Shown piece by piece: positions 50,593-59,364 of a stretch of 64,000 bases of DNA. Positions within the stretch are counted from its first letter, which is position 1, and the number at the start of each line of letters is the position of its first letter. The notes below the pieces were generated by a model that was not told where the DNA came from, did not search any database, and worked only from the letters and a program-made list of their open reading frames with translations. The position numbers and the translations under genes were made by a program. The stretch is from assembly GCA_963724065.1 (NCBI GenBank), contig CAVRTB010000001.1:620001-684000 (forward strand), read 5' to 3'. The stretch is from DASRIA01 sp963724065 (GTDB lineage Bacteria; Actinomycetota; Thermoleophilia; Solirubrobacterales; JBBDJG01).

Positions 50593-52251
50593 ATGAGCGC
50601 CACCACCACCCGTCGCCGCAGCATCACCAAGACGCACGAGCGCATCTCGCAGCTCGGGTGGGAGCCCGACTACTTCCAGCCCGCCGAGAAGTACCCGTCG
50701 CGCTACACGTTCCCCACCAAGGCGAAGGACCCGATGAAGCACATCATGCGGGAGTACCTGCCGATGGAGCTGGAGAAGGACGAGCGCGTGTACGGCGGTC
50801 AGGACGCGGCGGTGCGCGCGGAGATGACGAGCAAGACGGGCAAGCGGTGGATGGAGATCATCAAGCCGTACATCGTCACGACCGCGTACGCGGAGGTCGG
50901 CGCGGGCCGCTGCATGTCGATGCTGATCGACGCGATCCCGAACAACGAGCTGCGCAACGGCTACCACGTCCAGTTCGTCGACGAGATCCGGCACACCGGC
51001 CTGCAGATGGCGCTCGCACGCTGGTACGCGAAGCACGTGCCGGACCCCTCGGGCTGGCACCTGGGCCCGGCGACGCTCTCCAAGGACCCGGGCACGCGAC
51101 AGGCGCTCAACATGCTGTCGCACTTCATCGTGGGCGACCCGGTCCAGTGCGCCTTCACGCTGATGGTCGTCGCGGAGACGGCCTTCACCAACATCGCATT
51201 CGTGGCGCTGCCCGACGTCGGCGCGCGCAACGGCGACTTCACGCTGCCGACCACCTACCTGTCGGTGCAGTCGGACGAGGCGCGCCACATCTCGAACGGC
51301 TACGCGACGCTGCTGACGGTGCTCCAGGAGGACGACAATGCGCCGCTGATCGAGCGTGACCTGGCGCAGGCCTGGTGGATCAACCACGCCTACCTCGACG
51401 GCTTCGGCTCGGCGATCATGGAGTACAGCTCCGACGACCGGTCCGACCCCGAGAGCTACCTGGACAAGTGGGAGCGCTGGATCGAGAACGACTGGTACCG
51501 CTCCTACGTGCTGAAGCTCGGCAAGCTCGGCCTGAACTTCCCGCCCGAGATGTTCGATCGCGCGAAGTCGCGGCTCGAGCGCGGCATGGTGCACAAGAAC
51601 ATGCTCAGCGCCGGAGTGTTCTGGATGCTCCACTTCTGGCGCACGGACGGACTCGACGAGCATGACTTCGAGTGGCTCGAGTCCAAGTATCCGGGCTGGT
51701 ACGCGGAGTACGGGCCTGTCTGGGAGGCCTTCCGCCAGACCCGCCACGACCCGCAGCAGTTCAAGCACCTGCTGAACATGGCGCTCGACCAGGCCGCTCC
51801 GTCGTGCTGGGTGTGCCTGATGGGCTGCGTGTTCCCCGAGGACATGTGCCACCGGGCCGTCGGCGACCGCACGCGCTTCTACTGCTCGAAGGAGTGCATG
51901 TGGCTCGACGAGTCGAACCCCGGCCGGTATGTCGGCGACCGCAACTTCTTCGACCGCTTCCATGGGTGGGAGCTGTCGGAGGTCGTCCGCGACCTCGGCT
52001 TCGTGCGCACCGACGGCGAGACGCTGATCGCTCAGCCGCACCTCGAGACCGACAGGATGTGGACCCTCGACGACGTCAAGAGCATGGACTTCCACGTCCA
52101 GAGCCCGAACATCACGGTCGCCGAGAAAATGGGCCTGCCGAGCGGCTCCTCGGTCGGGCTGGTGTCGCCGAACGGTCACATCGACGGCGGGCTGAAGCTG
52201 GCGGCGCCCTGGTCGAACGGCGCCGGTAACGGCAAAGCGGTGGCGCGCTGA
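50593..52251 (+). CDS. soluble di-iron monooxygenase alpha (hydroxylase) subunit
   Basis: 552 residues. All six diiron ligands can be placed: Glu101 (YAEVG), Glu131 and His134 (DEIRHTG), Glu195 (VVAETAF), Glu229 and His232 (SDEARHIS), the E...ExxH...E...ExxH pattern. The C-terminal part has a YHS-like cysteine cluster (CWVCLMGC, FYCSKEC). Gene order alpha-reductase-beta-coupling equals that of propane/tetrahydrofuran-type (group 5/6) systems. It oxidises an alkane, alkene or cyclic ether C-H bond using O2. Substrate cannot be fixed from sequence. Confidence 0.93.
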   Translation: MSATTTRRRSITKTHERISQLGWEPDYFQPAEKYPSRYTFPTKAKDPMKHIMREYLPMELEKDERVYGGQDAAVRAEMTSKTGKRWMEIIKPYIVTTAYAEVGAGRCMSMLIDAIPNNELRNGYHVQFVDEIRHTGLQMALARWYAKHVPDPSGWHLGPATLSKDPGTRQALNMLSHFIVGDPVQCAFTLMVVAETAFTNIAFVALPDVGARNGDFTLPTTYLSVQSDEARHISNGYATLLTVLQEDDNAPLIERDLAQAWWINHAYLDGFGSAIMEYSSDDRSDPESYLDKWERWIENDWYRSYVLKLGKLGLNFPPEMFDRAKSRLERGMVHKNMLSAGVFWMLHFWRTDGLDEHDFEWLESKYPGWYAEYGPVWEAFRQTRHDPQQFKHLLNMALDQAAPSCWVCLMGCVFPEDMCHRAVGDRTRFYCSKECMWLDESNPGRYVGDRNFFDRFHGWELSEVVRDLGFVRTDGETLIAQPHLETDRMWTLDDVKSMDFHVQSPNITVAEKMGLPSGSSVGLVSPNGHIDGGLKLAAPWSNGAGNGKAVAR

Positions 52252-52252
52252 G

Positions 52253-53263
52253 GTGAGTCCGCGGGTCGTCTTCGAGCCGATCGGCGAGGAGGTCGACTGC
52301 GACGAGGAGGAGTCGGTCCTCGACGCGGCGTTCCGGCATGGCTACAACCTCGTGTACGGCTGCCGCGAGGGCCAGTGCTCGGCCTGCAAGGCCTATCTCC
52401 TGGAAGGCGAGGTGGTCCTGAAGCCCTATTCCACCTTCGCGCTGTCCGAGTCGGAGGAGTCGAACGGGTACACGCTGCTGTGCCGCGCGATGCCGGAGGA
52501 GGACCTGGTCGTCGAGCTGCTCCACTTCGACCCGGAGAACTACAAGCTGGAGCACGAGATCCGGGACGGGCGCGCGACGGTGACGGCAGTCGAGGCGCTC
52601 ACCCATGACATCCGCCGGCTGGAGCTGCGGGTGACGGAGCCCGCCGACTTCTCGTTCCTGCCCGGCCAGTACGTCGACGTCTGGATCCCCGGGGCCGAAG
52701 GCGCGCGCCGCTCCTTCTCGATGGCGAACCTGCCGGGCGACGGGCGCATCGAGCTGATCGTCAAGCGCTACGAGGGCGGCCGCTTCTCGTCCATGTTGGA
52801 CGGCACGCTGATCGTCGGCGACGAGTTGCGCTTCACGGGCCCTTATGGGGCCTTTCACCTGCGCGACAGCGAGCGGCCGGTGCTGATGGTCGCGGGTGGC
52901 TCGGGCATGGCGCCGATCCTCTCGCTGCTGCGGAGCCTTGCCGACGAGGGAAGCGATCGCATGGTGCGCTTCTTCTACGGAGCCCGGTCCGAGCAGGACC
53001 TCTTCTACGTGGACCTCGTCCAGGAGCTCGGGGCACGCTTGCCGGACTTCGAGTTCGTGCCGGTGATCGGCTTCGTGCACGAGCCGGCGTGCGCGGTCAT
53101 CGAGGCGGGCGAGCTGGACGACCCCGAGATCTATATGTGCGGACCGCCTCCGATGATCGACGCGATGATCGAGCTGGCGACGGAGCGGCACGGCATCGAC
53201 GAGGCCGGCAGGATCTTCCACGATAAATTCACGACCTCGGCAGACGCCGTGGTCGCCGAATGA
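52253..53263 (+). CDS. monooxygenase reductase (2Fe-2S, FAD, NADH)
   Basis: 336 residues. N-terminal plant-type ferredoxin with cysteines in YGCREGQCSACKAYL and LLCRAM, then an FAD domain (GQYVDVWIPG, RRSFSMANLP) and an NADH domain (LMVAGGSGMAPILSLLRSLA, YMCGPPPMIDAMIE). It passes electrons from NADH to the hydroxylase. GTG start two bases after the alpha stop. Confidence 0.93.
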   Translation: MSPRVVFEPIGEEVDCDEEESVLDAAFRHGYNLVYGCREGQCSACKAYLLEGEVVLKPYSTFALSESEESNGYTLLCRAMPEEDLVVELLHFDPENYKLEHEIRDGRATVTAVEALTHDIRRLELRVTEPADFSFLPGQYVDVWIPGAEGARRSFSMANLPGDGRIELIVKRYEGGRFSSMLDGTLIVGDELRFTGPYGAFHLRDSERPVLMVAGGSGMAPILSLLRSLADEGSDRMVRFFYGARSEQDLFYVDLVQELGARLPDFEFVPVIGFVHEPACAVIEAGELDDPEIYMCGPPPMIDAMIELATERHGIDEAGRIFHDKFTTSADAVVAE

Positions 53264-53275
53264 GGAGGTAGAAGG

Positions 53276-54331
53276 ATGGAGGCGGGAGCGAAGGCACGCC
53301 GTGGGGAGGACCCCGAGCGGTCGTTCCAGTGGTACACGCCGAAGAAGCGCCGCGCGACGATCTACGAAGACGTCACGATGGACACACAGCCGTCGATCCA
53401 TCGCCACCTCGACCGCGGATGGCCGGTCCACTTCGAAGACGGGCGCGGCCTGTGGTCGGATGACTCGACCCGGCTGCGCGCGACCGATTGGTACGACTTC
53501 CGCGACCCGGGCCAGATGTGGGAGCGGACCTACTACCAGGCCGGGACGTCGAGCGAGCAGTTGATCGAGGGTGCGGTGCGGACGGCCCGGCGCGAGCGCG
53601 TGTTCGCGGACTTCACCCCGGAGTGGGTGGAGTTCCTGCGCAAGCATCTCCAGGTGCCGGCGTTCCTCGACCACGGCATCTGGCTGGCGCTCGCCAGCGC
53701 GGCCCGCGAAACGCTGTCCGACACGGTGACGCACTGCGTGGCGCTGGAGGCGGCGATGAAGCAGCGGCAGGCGCAGGCATACCTGCTCTACGGCATGGAC
53801 CTCGAGCAGGACTTCGGCGAGTTTCCCGTTGAACGGTCCCGGGCGAGCTTCCTGGAAGACGAGGTCTGGCAGCCCGCGCGCAGCTACGTCGAGCGCCTGC
53901 GCGCGACTCCCGACTGGGGCGAGCGCGTGATCGCGGCCAACCTTTGCTTCGAGCCGGTCGTCGGGTTGCTGATCCGGCGCGAGCTGCTGATGCGCTCGGT
54001 GCGCTTCAACGGCGACATCGTCACGCAGGCGCTCAGCCACGTCGCTCAGCTCGAATGGGATTGGGTGTCGGGTTGGACCACCGAGTTGGTGAAGTTCGTA
54101 CTGGCGGACGCCGAGCACGGCGCCGCGAACCGCGAGGTGATGGGCGCGTGGCTTGCCGAATGGCTGCCGCTCGCGGACCAGGCGGCGCTCGCGCTGCAGC
54201 CCGTGTTCGACGAGCTGCCCGCCGGCATCTCGTTCGACGACGCGCGTGCCAACGTGCGCATCGACATCGACGAGCTCTGCGAGGAATGCGGCGTGACCGA
54301 GCTCGCCGCGACGGCCGGAGGTGCCGGATGA
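53276..54331 (+). CDS. di-iron monooxygenase beta (small hydroxylase) subunit
   Basis: 351 residues. FQWYTPKKRRATIYEDVTMD at the N-terminus, WYDFRDPGQMWERTYYQAGT, and LLYGMDLEQDFGEFPVERSR match the non-metal-binding partner subunit of soluble di-iron monooxygenases. RBS GAGGTAGAAGG precedes the ATG, and the stop overlaps the coupling-protein start as ATGA. Confidence 0.9.
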   Translation: MEAGAKARRGEDPERSFQWYTPKKRRATIYEDVTMDTQPSIHRHLDRGWPVHFEDGRGLWSDDSTRLRATDWYDFRDPGQMWERTYYQAGTSSEQLIEGAVRTARRERVFADFTPEWVEFLRKHLQVPAFLDHGIWLALASAARETLSDTVTHCVALEAAMKQRQAQAYLLYGMDLEQDFGEFPVERSRASFLEDEVWQPARSYVERLRATPDWGERVIAANLCFEPVVGLLIRRELLMRSVRFNGDIVTQALSHVAQLEWDWVSGWTTELVKFVLADAEHGAANREVMGAWLAEWLPLADQAALALQPVFDELPAGISFDDARANVRIDIDELCEECGVTELAATAGGAG

Positions 54332-54636
54332 GCGAGGAGACCTACGACTACGTCGGGATCGTGATGGCGAAGAGCGAGGAGGGCGACGCGGTCGCGAACG
54401 TGCTCCGGGAGCACGAGGGAGTCGAGATCGTGGAGAACGCGTCCTTCTGGGACGTGAGGGCCAAGGACCGCCTGGTGATCGATTTCGACGAGGTCAGCGA
54501 GGAGCTCGGCTTCGACGTGGACCCGTATGCGATGCAGCACGAGATGTCCACCCACTATGGTCGGCTGGTCGTGACCGATGACGCGCTGATGCTGTTCTCG
54601 GATCCCGTCGAGGCGATGGAATATCTGAGCAATTGA
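54328..54636 (+). CDS. monooxygenase coupling (effector) protein
   Basis: 102 residues of the MmoB/DmpM family: YDYVGIVMAKSEEGDAVANV, VEIVENASFWDVRAKDRLVI and MSTHYGRLVVTDDALMLFSD. It regulates substrate and oxygen access to the diiron centre. ATGA overlap with beta. The complete four-gene core is therefore in one transcript. Confidence 0.92.
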   Translation: MSEETYDYVGIVMAKSEEGDAVANVLREHEGVEIVENASFWDVRAKDRLVIDFDEVSEELGFDVDPYAMQHEMSTHYGRLVVTDDALMLFSDPVEAMEYLSN

Positions 54637-54646
54637 GGAGGAGCCG

Positions 54647-56641
54647 ATGAACGAGCTGAGCGAAGGCCGCCGTGCCGTGCTGCAAGCGGTGTGCGACACG
54701 GTCGTGCCGAGCATTCCGCGCGACCCCGACCCGGCGGGAATGTGGCGCCGGGCCGCGACCGACATGGGCGCCGACCAGGGCATCGAGCAGGTGTTCTCGG
54801 AGCTTCCGGAGGAGCAGTTCGCCGGCATGATGGAGCTCCTCGACGGGCTCGGCCAGCAGGGCTTCGCCGGGCTCTCGCAGGCCTCGCGCGAGCAGGTGCT
54901 CCGAAACGTCGCGATGCTCGGCCCCGAGGCGGCCGCGGGCATCTCGACGCTGATCGGGCTGACGCTCTTCATCACCTATGGCGCGCCGGACCCGCGGACC
55001 GGCCAGAACCCGAACTGGCAGGTGTTCGGCTATCCCGGTCCGACGGCCGCCGCACCCGCGATCGAGAAGACGATCGCGCCGATCGTGCCCGCCGGCGACG
55101 AGCTCACCCTCGAGGCTGACGTCTGCGTCGTCGGATCGGGGGCGGGCGGGGGCGTGATCGCGGGGACGCTCGCGCAGAAGGGCCTGAAGGTCTGCGTGGT
55201 CGAGGCCGCGGGCTACTACAACGAGTCCGACTTCGACCAGCTCGAGCTTTCCGCCTACGAGCGGATGTACTGGCGCGGCGGGCCCAACCCCACGGCGGAC
55301 TTCAACGTGACCGTTTACGCGGGCCAGGGCCTCGGCGGCGGCACGGTGATCAACTGGGCCAACTGCCTGCGCACCCGCCCGTGGGTGCGGGAGCAGTGGG
55401 CGCGTGAGCATGGGCTCGAGGGCGTCGACGGCCCCGAGTACGACCGTCACCTCGACGCGATCTTCGAGCGCCTGTCGGTCAACGACCGCTGCTCGGACCT
55501 CAACGGCCCCCATCAGCGCATGAAGGAGGGAGCCGACCAGCTCGGCTGGTCGTTCCAGACGATCCTGCGAAACACGGACGCCGATTGCTACGACCCCGCC
55601 TCCGCCGCGTACATCGGGTTCGGCGACCAGTCCGGCTCCAAGCAGAGCGCGCAGAAGACCTACCTCCAGGACGCCTTCGACGCCGGCGCGGACATCGTCG
55701 TCGACTGCGCCGTCGAGCGCGTGCTGGCCGAGGGCGGCCGCACGACGGGGGTCGAGGGCACCTGGACCGATCGCGAGACCGGCCGCACGGCGCGCGTCAA
55801 GGTGCACGCGCCGCGGGTCGTCGTGGCGGCCGGGTCGCTCGAGTCTCCGGCGCTGCTGCTGCGCTCGCGCATCGGCGGGCCCGCGGTCGGCCGGCACCTG
55901 CGCATCCACCCGTGCACCGCTCTGTTCGGGATGTACGCCGAGGATCAAAAGGCATGGTGGGGAGCGCCGCAGTCGGGTCTCGTCGACGAGTTCGCCGACG
56001 CCGAGGACGGCTACGGCTTTCTCGTCGAGGCGACGCAGTACGCGCCGGCGCTGGTCGGCTCCGCGCTGCCGTTCACCAGCGCGCGTGACCACAAGGAGAT
56101 GATCGAGAAGGTGCCCAACGGAGGTACGTTCATCGGCCTCCTGCGCGACCGCGGCCACGGCCGCGTCGAGATCGACCGCGACGGGCAGGCCGTTCCCTAT
56201 TACGACCTCACCGACGAGCTCGACGTGCGCAACACGCACCGCGCGATCGACGCCCAGGCACGGCTGCACGCCGCCGCCGGGGCGCGCGAGATCCAGCCGA
56301 TGGCGGCCGGGACGGCGGCCTGGAGGCTCGGCGACGACCTCGACGCGTCGATCGCCCGCTGGCAGCGCATCCCACTGCGCGCGGGCGGCTTCCGGCTGTT
56401 CTGCGCCCACCAGATGGGCACGTGCCGGATGGGCAACGACGCCGGCACGAGCGTGGCCGACCCGTGGGGTCAGCTGCACGACACCAAGGGCGTGTGGATC
56501 GGCGACGGCAGCGCCTTCCCGACGGCCTCGGGCACGAACCCGATGATCTCGATCATGGCGCTCGCGCGGCGCACGGCCGAGGCGATCGCCGCCGATGTTT
56601 CCTCTGCGACGGCCCCGTCGCTCGAACCCGCTCACCGATAG
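54647..56641 (+). CDS. GMC-family alcohol oxidase with N-terminal gluconate-2-DH3-like segment
   Basis: 664 residues. About 1-140 is a helical region resembling subunit 3 of gluconate 2-dehydrogenase (VLQAVCDTVVPSIPRDPDPA, MELLDGLGQQGFAGLSQASR). The GMC flavoprotein follows: FAD motif VCVVGSGAGGGVIAGTLAQK, AGQGLGGGTVINWANCLRTR, VVAAGSLESPALLLRSR and the end WIGDGSAFPTASGTNPMISI. Similar to long-chain alcohol oxidases. Strong GAGGAGGAG site. It would oxidise the alcohol made by the monooxygenase. Confidence 0.88.
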   Translation: MNELSEGRRAVLQAVCDTVVPSIPRDPDPAGMWRRAATDMGADQGIEQVFSELPEEQFAGMMELLDGLGQQGFAGLSQASREQVLRNVAMLGPEAAAGISTLIGLTLFITYGAPDPRTGQNPNWQVFGYPGPTAAAPAIEKTIAPIVPAGDELTLEADVCVVGSGAGGGVIAGTLAQKGLKVCVVEAAGYYNESDFDQLELSAYERMYWRGGPNPTADFNVTVYAGQGLGGGTVINWANCLRTRPWVREQWAREHGLEGVDGPEYDRHLDAIFERLSVNDRCSDLNGPHQRMKEGADQLGWSFQTILRNTDADCYDPASAAYIGFGDQSGSKQSAQKTYLQDAFDAGADIVVDCAVERVLAEGGRTTGVEGTWTDRETGRTARVKVHAPRVVVAAGSLESPALLLRSRIGGPAVGRHLRIHPCTALFGMYAEDQKAWWGAPQSGLVDEFADAEDGYGFLVEATQYAPALVGSALPFTSARDHKEMIEKVPNGGTFIGLLRDRGHGRVEIDRDGQAVPYYDLTDELDVRNTHRAIDAQARLHAAAGAREIQPMAAGTAAWRLGDDLDASIARWQRIPLRAGGFRLFCAHQMGTCRMGNDAGTSVADPWGQLHDTKGVWIGDGSAFPTASGTNPMISIMALARRTAEAIAADVSSATAPSLEPAHR

Positions 56642-56651
56642 GAGTCGACCA

Positions 56652-58100
56652 ATGGCAGTAGCCGCCGAGATACAGGTACGCGACAAGCTCTTCATCGGAG
56701 GCGAGTGGGTCGACCCCTCCGGCTCCGAGACGATCGACGTCGTCAACGCCTCCACCGAGGAGGTGATGGGACGCATCCCGCAGGGGACCGAGGAGGACGT
56801 CGCCCGCGCGGTCGACGCCGCCCGCGCCGCGTTCGAGTCGTGGTCGCAGGCCGGCCTCGCCGAGCGCGCCGACGTGATCCGCGCGGTCGCCGCCGGCCTC
56901 GCGGCCCGCAGCGACGAGATCGCCGCGACGATCTCGCAGGAGCTCGGCATGCCGATCGGCCTGTCGAAGGCCATCCAGGCCGGGCTGCCGACGATGACGT
57001 TCACGTCGGTTCCGCAACTCGTCGAGGAGATCACCTGGCAGGAGCAGGTGGGCAACTCGCTGGTCGTGCGCGAGCCGATCGGGGTCGTCGGCGCGATCAC
57101 GCCGTGGAACTACCCGCTCCACCAGATCGCGGCGAAGGTGGCCCCGGCGCTGGCCGTCGGATGCACGGTGGTGCTGAAGCCGAGCGAGGTCGCTCCCCTG
57201 AACGCGTTCATCCTCGCGGAGATCTTCGCGGAGGTGAGCGCAAAGGCCGGCGCCCCGCCCGGCATCTTCAACCTCGTGACCGGCACCGGGCCGGTGGTCG
57301 GCGAGGCGATCGTCTCGCACCCCGGTGTGGACATGGTGTCGTTCACGGGCTCGACGCGCGCGGGCCGGCGGGTGAGCGAGCTCGCCGCGCAACGCGTCAA
57401 GCCCGTGGCGCTCGAGCTCGGCGGCAAGTCGCCGAACGTGATCCTCGACGACGCCGACCTCGAGCAGGCGGTGGCCGACGGCGTCTCGAAGTGCTTCCTC
57501 AACTCCGGGCAGACGTGCAGCGCGCTGACGCGGATGCTCGTGCCGCGCGACCGCCTCGAGGAGGCCGAGCGGATCGCCGCGACGGTCGCGGCGGCGTTCA
57601 CGGTTGGGGATCCGTTCGATCCGGCGTCGAAGCTCGGCCCGCTGGTCTCCGACGCGCAGCGCGAGCGCGTGCGCGGCTACATCCGCAAGGGAGTCGAGGA
57701 GGGCGCGAGGCTCGTGACCGGCGGCGAGCAGGCGCCGGACGGCCTCGACCGCGGCTACTTCGTCCAGCCGACGGTGTTCTCAGGCGTGCGCTCCGACATG
57801 ACGATCGCCCAGGAGGAGATCTTCGGCCCCGTGCTGTCGATCATCCCCTACGACGACGAGGAGGATGCCGTCCGGATCGCGAACGACTCGGCGTACGGTC
57901 TGGCCGGCGGCGTCTGGTCCGCCGACGAGGAGCGCGCCAAGCGCGTCGCCCGGCGGATCCGCACCGGACAGGTCGAGATCAACGGCGGCGTGTTCAACCC
58001 GCTCGCGCCGTTCGGCGGCTACAAGCAGTCCGGCCACGGCCGCGAGCTCGGGAAGTTCGCGCTGGAGGAGTTCCTCCAGGTCAAATCCATGCAGCTCTGA
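56652..58100 (+). CDS. aldehyde dehydrogenase of the monooxygenase operon
   Basis: 482 residues. WNYPLHQIAAKVAPALAVG, FTGSTRAGRRVSELA, catalytic Glu in VALELGGKSPN and Cys in NSGQTCSALTRM, and FGGYKQSGHGRELG. Start ATG 56652, ten bases after the GMC stop. Next step after the alcohol oxidase. It is only distantly like the aldehyde dehydrogenase at 4449. Confidence 0.92.
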   Translation: MAVAAEIQVRDKLFIGGEWVDPSGSETIDVVNASTEEVMGRIPQGTEEDVARAVDAARAAFESWSQAGLAERADVIRAVAAGLAARSDEIAATISQELGMPIGLSKAIQAGLPTMTFTSVPQLVEEITWQEQVGNSLVVREPIGVVGAITPWNYPLHQIAAKVAPALAVGCTVVLKPSEVAPLNAFILAEIFAEVSAKAGAPPGIFNLVTGTGPVVGEAIVSHPGVDMVSFTGSTRAGRRVSELAAQRVKPVALELGGKSPNVILDDADLEQAVADGVSKCFLNSGQTCSALTRMLVPRDRLEEAERIAATVAAAFTVGDPFDPASKLGPLVSDAQRERVRGYIRKGVEEGARLVTGGEQAPDGLDRGYFVQPTVFSGVRSDMTIAQEEIFGPVLSIIPYDDEEDAVRIANDSAYGLAGGVWSADEERAKRVARRIRTGQVEINGGVFNPLAPFGGYKQSGHGRELGKFALEEFLQVKSMQL

Positions 58101-58109
58101 GCGCGACCG

Positions 58110-58898
58110 ATGCAGTTCGAGACGGTCGCGTCGGGCTTCGGGCTGACCGAGGCGCCGTGCTGGGACGGCGCCGGGGGCGTCTACTTCAGCGATGTGCTGG
58201 GCGGGGGGCTGCGGCGTTGGTCTCCCGCCGGCATCGAGGAGGTCGTGCCGAAGCGCCGCGGGATCGGCGGCATGTGCCTGCACGGCGCCGGCGGGGTCGT
58301 GGTGTCCGGGCGCGACGTGGTCCACGTGCGCGACGGTGAGAAGCGCATGTTGCTCGGGGAGATGGAGGGCGTCACGGGCTACAACGACCTCGGGGTCGAC
58401 GGTCAGGGGCGCGTGTACGTGGGGGCGCTGCGCTTCCGTCCCTTCGCGGGCGAGTCGCCGGTCCCCGGGGAGGTGTGGCGGATCGCCGGCACCGGCGCGG
58501 CGACGCGGGCGCTCGCAGGGATCGACTGGCCCAACGGCATCGCGTTCGCTCCCGATGGAGCGACGATCTACGCGTGCGACTACGCGCATGGGACGGTGGT
58601 CTGCGAGGGGGGCCGCGTGTTCGCGCGCTCTCCCGCGGGGTCGGCGGACGGACTCGCGGTCGACGCGCAAGGCGGCGTGTGGGTCGCGACGGGGGAGGGC
58701 GCCACGATCGCCCGGTTCACACCCGACGGGTCGCTCGACCGCACGGTGGACGTGCCGGCGTCCTTCGTGTCGAGCGTCTGCTTCGGCGGCGAGGACCTGC
58801 GCGACCTCTACGTCACGGCGATCGGCGACGCGGGCGGCGGCCTGCTGCGCGGGCGCTGCGACGTCGCGGGCCTGCCGTTGCCCGTCGCGACCGTGTGA
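58110..58898 (+). CDS. SMP-30/gluconolactonase-like protein
   Basis: 262 residues, six-bladed propeller of the SMP-30 family: FGLTEAPCWDGAGGVYFSDV, GYNDLGVDGQGRVYVGAL with the metal-binding Asn/Asp, IDWPNGIAFAPDGATIYACD, GSADGLAVDAQGGVWVATGE. These enzymes open lactones. Being last in the run hints that a lactone forms in the pathway, as expected if a ring is hydroxylated and oxidised (inference). Confidence 0.85.
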   Translation: MQFETVASGFGLTEAPCWDGAGGVYFSDVLGGGLRRWSPAGIEEVVPKRRGIGGMCLHGAGGVVVSGRDVVHVRDGEKRMLLGEMEGVTGYNDLGVDGQGRVYVGALRFRPFAGESPVPGEVWRIAGTGAATRALAGIDWPNGIAFAPDGATIYACDYAHGTVVCEGGRVFARSPAGSADGLAVDAQGGVWVATGEGATIARFTPDGSLDRTVDVPASFVSSVCFGGEDLRDLYVTAIGDAGGGLLRGRCDVAGLPLPVATV

Positions 58899-58907
58899 CC
58901 GGGGCAT

Positions 58908-59309
58908 CTAGCGCCAGTCCTCGACGCCCGCGGCAGCGAGCGCGCCCTCCTGGTCGGTGTAGGAGTTCAGTCGCGCGATCTGCTCGCCGCGGAATCTGAT
59001 CACCCACCCGCCGCGGGACGTGGTCTCGACACCGCTGATCCGGCCCTTGATCGTCCAGTGGCCGAGTGCGACGACGCAATGGCCGAAGTCGTGCGCCTCG
59101 TCGTAGTGGATCTCCACCTTCTCGAGCACCTCGTCGAGGCCGTTGCGGTAGGCGCGGATCTCGTCATGGCCGCGAAACCCGTGTCCCTCGACGCCACCCG
59201 CGGTGATCGGGAAGATCTCGGCGTCGGCGGCGTAGTGCTCGAGCATCGCGTCCACGTCGCCGCGGTTGAACGCGAGCCGCCCCTCGTGCACGATCGCGAT
59301 CCGGTCCAT
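58908..59309 (-). CDS. SnoaL/NTF2-like protein
   Basis: 133 residues from ATG 59309: IVHEGRLAFNRGDVDAMLEH, GHGFRGHDEIRAYRNGLDEV, AHDFGHCVVALGHWTIKGRI, GWVIRFRGEQIARLNSYTDQ. An NTF2-like fold as in ketosteroid-isomerase relatives; function unknown. Convergent with the lactonase gene, divergent from valS with 55 bp between starts. Confidence 0.8.
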   Translation of the reverse strand: MDRIAIVHEGRLAFNRGDVDAMLEHYAADAEIFPITAGGVEGHGFRGHDEIRAYRNGLDEVLEKVEIHYDEAHDFGHCVVALGHWTIKGRISGVETTSRGGWVIRFRGEQIARLNSYTDQEGALAAAGVEDWR

Positions 59310-59364
59310 GCGCCCGGAAGTATCCCCGCTGGGCCGTCGCAAGTGCCTGAATAAACTGCCGAGC

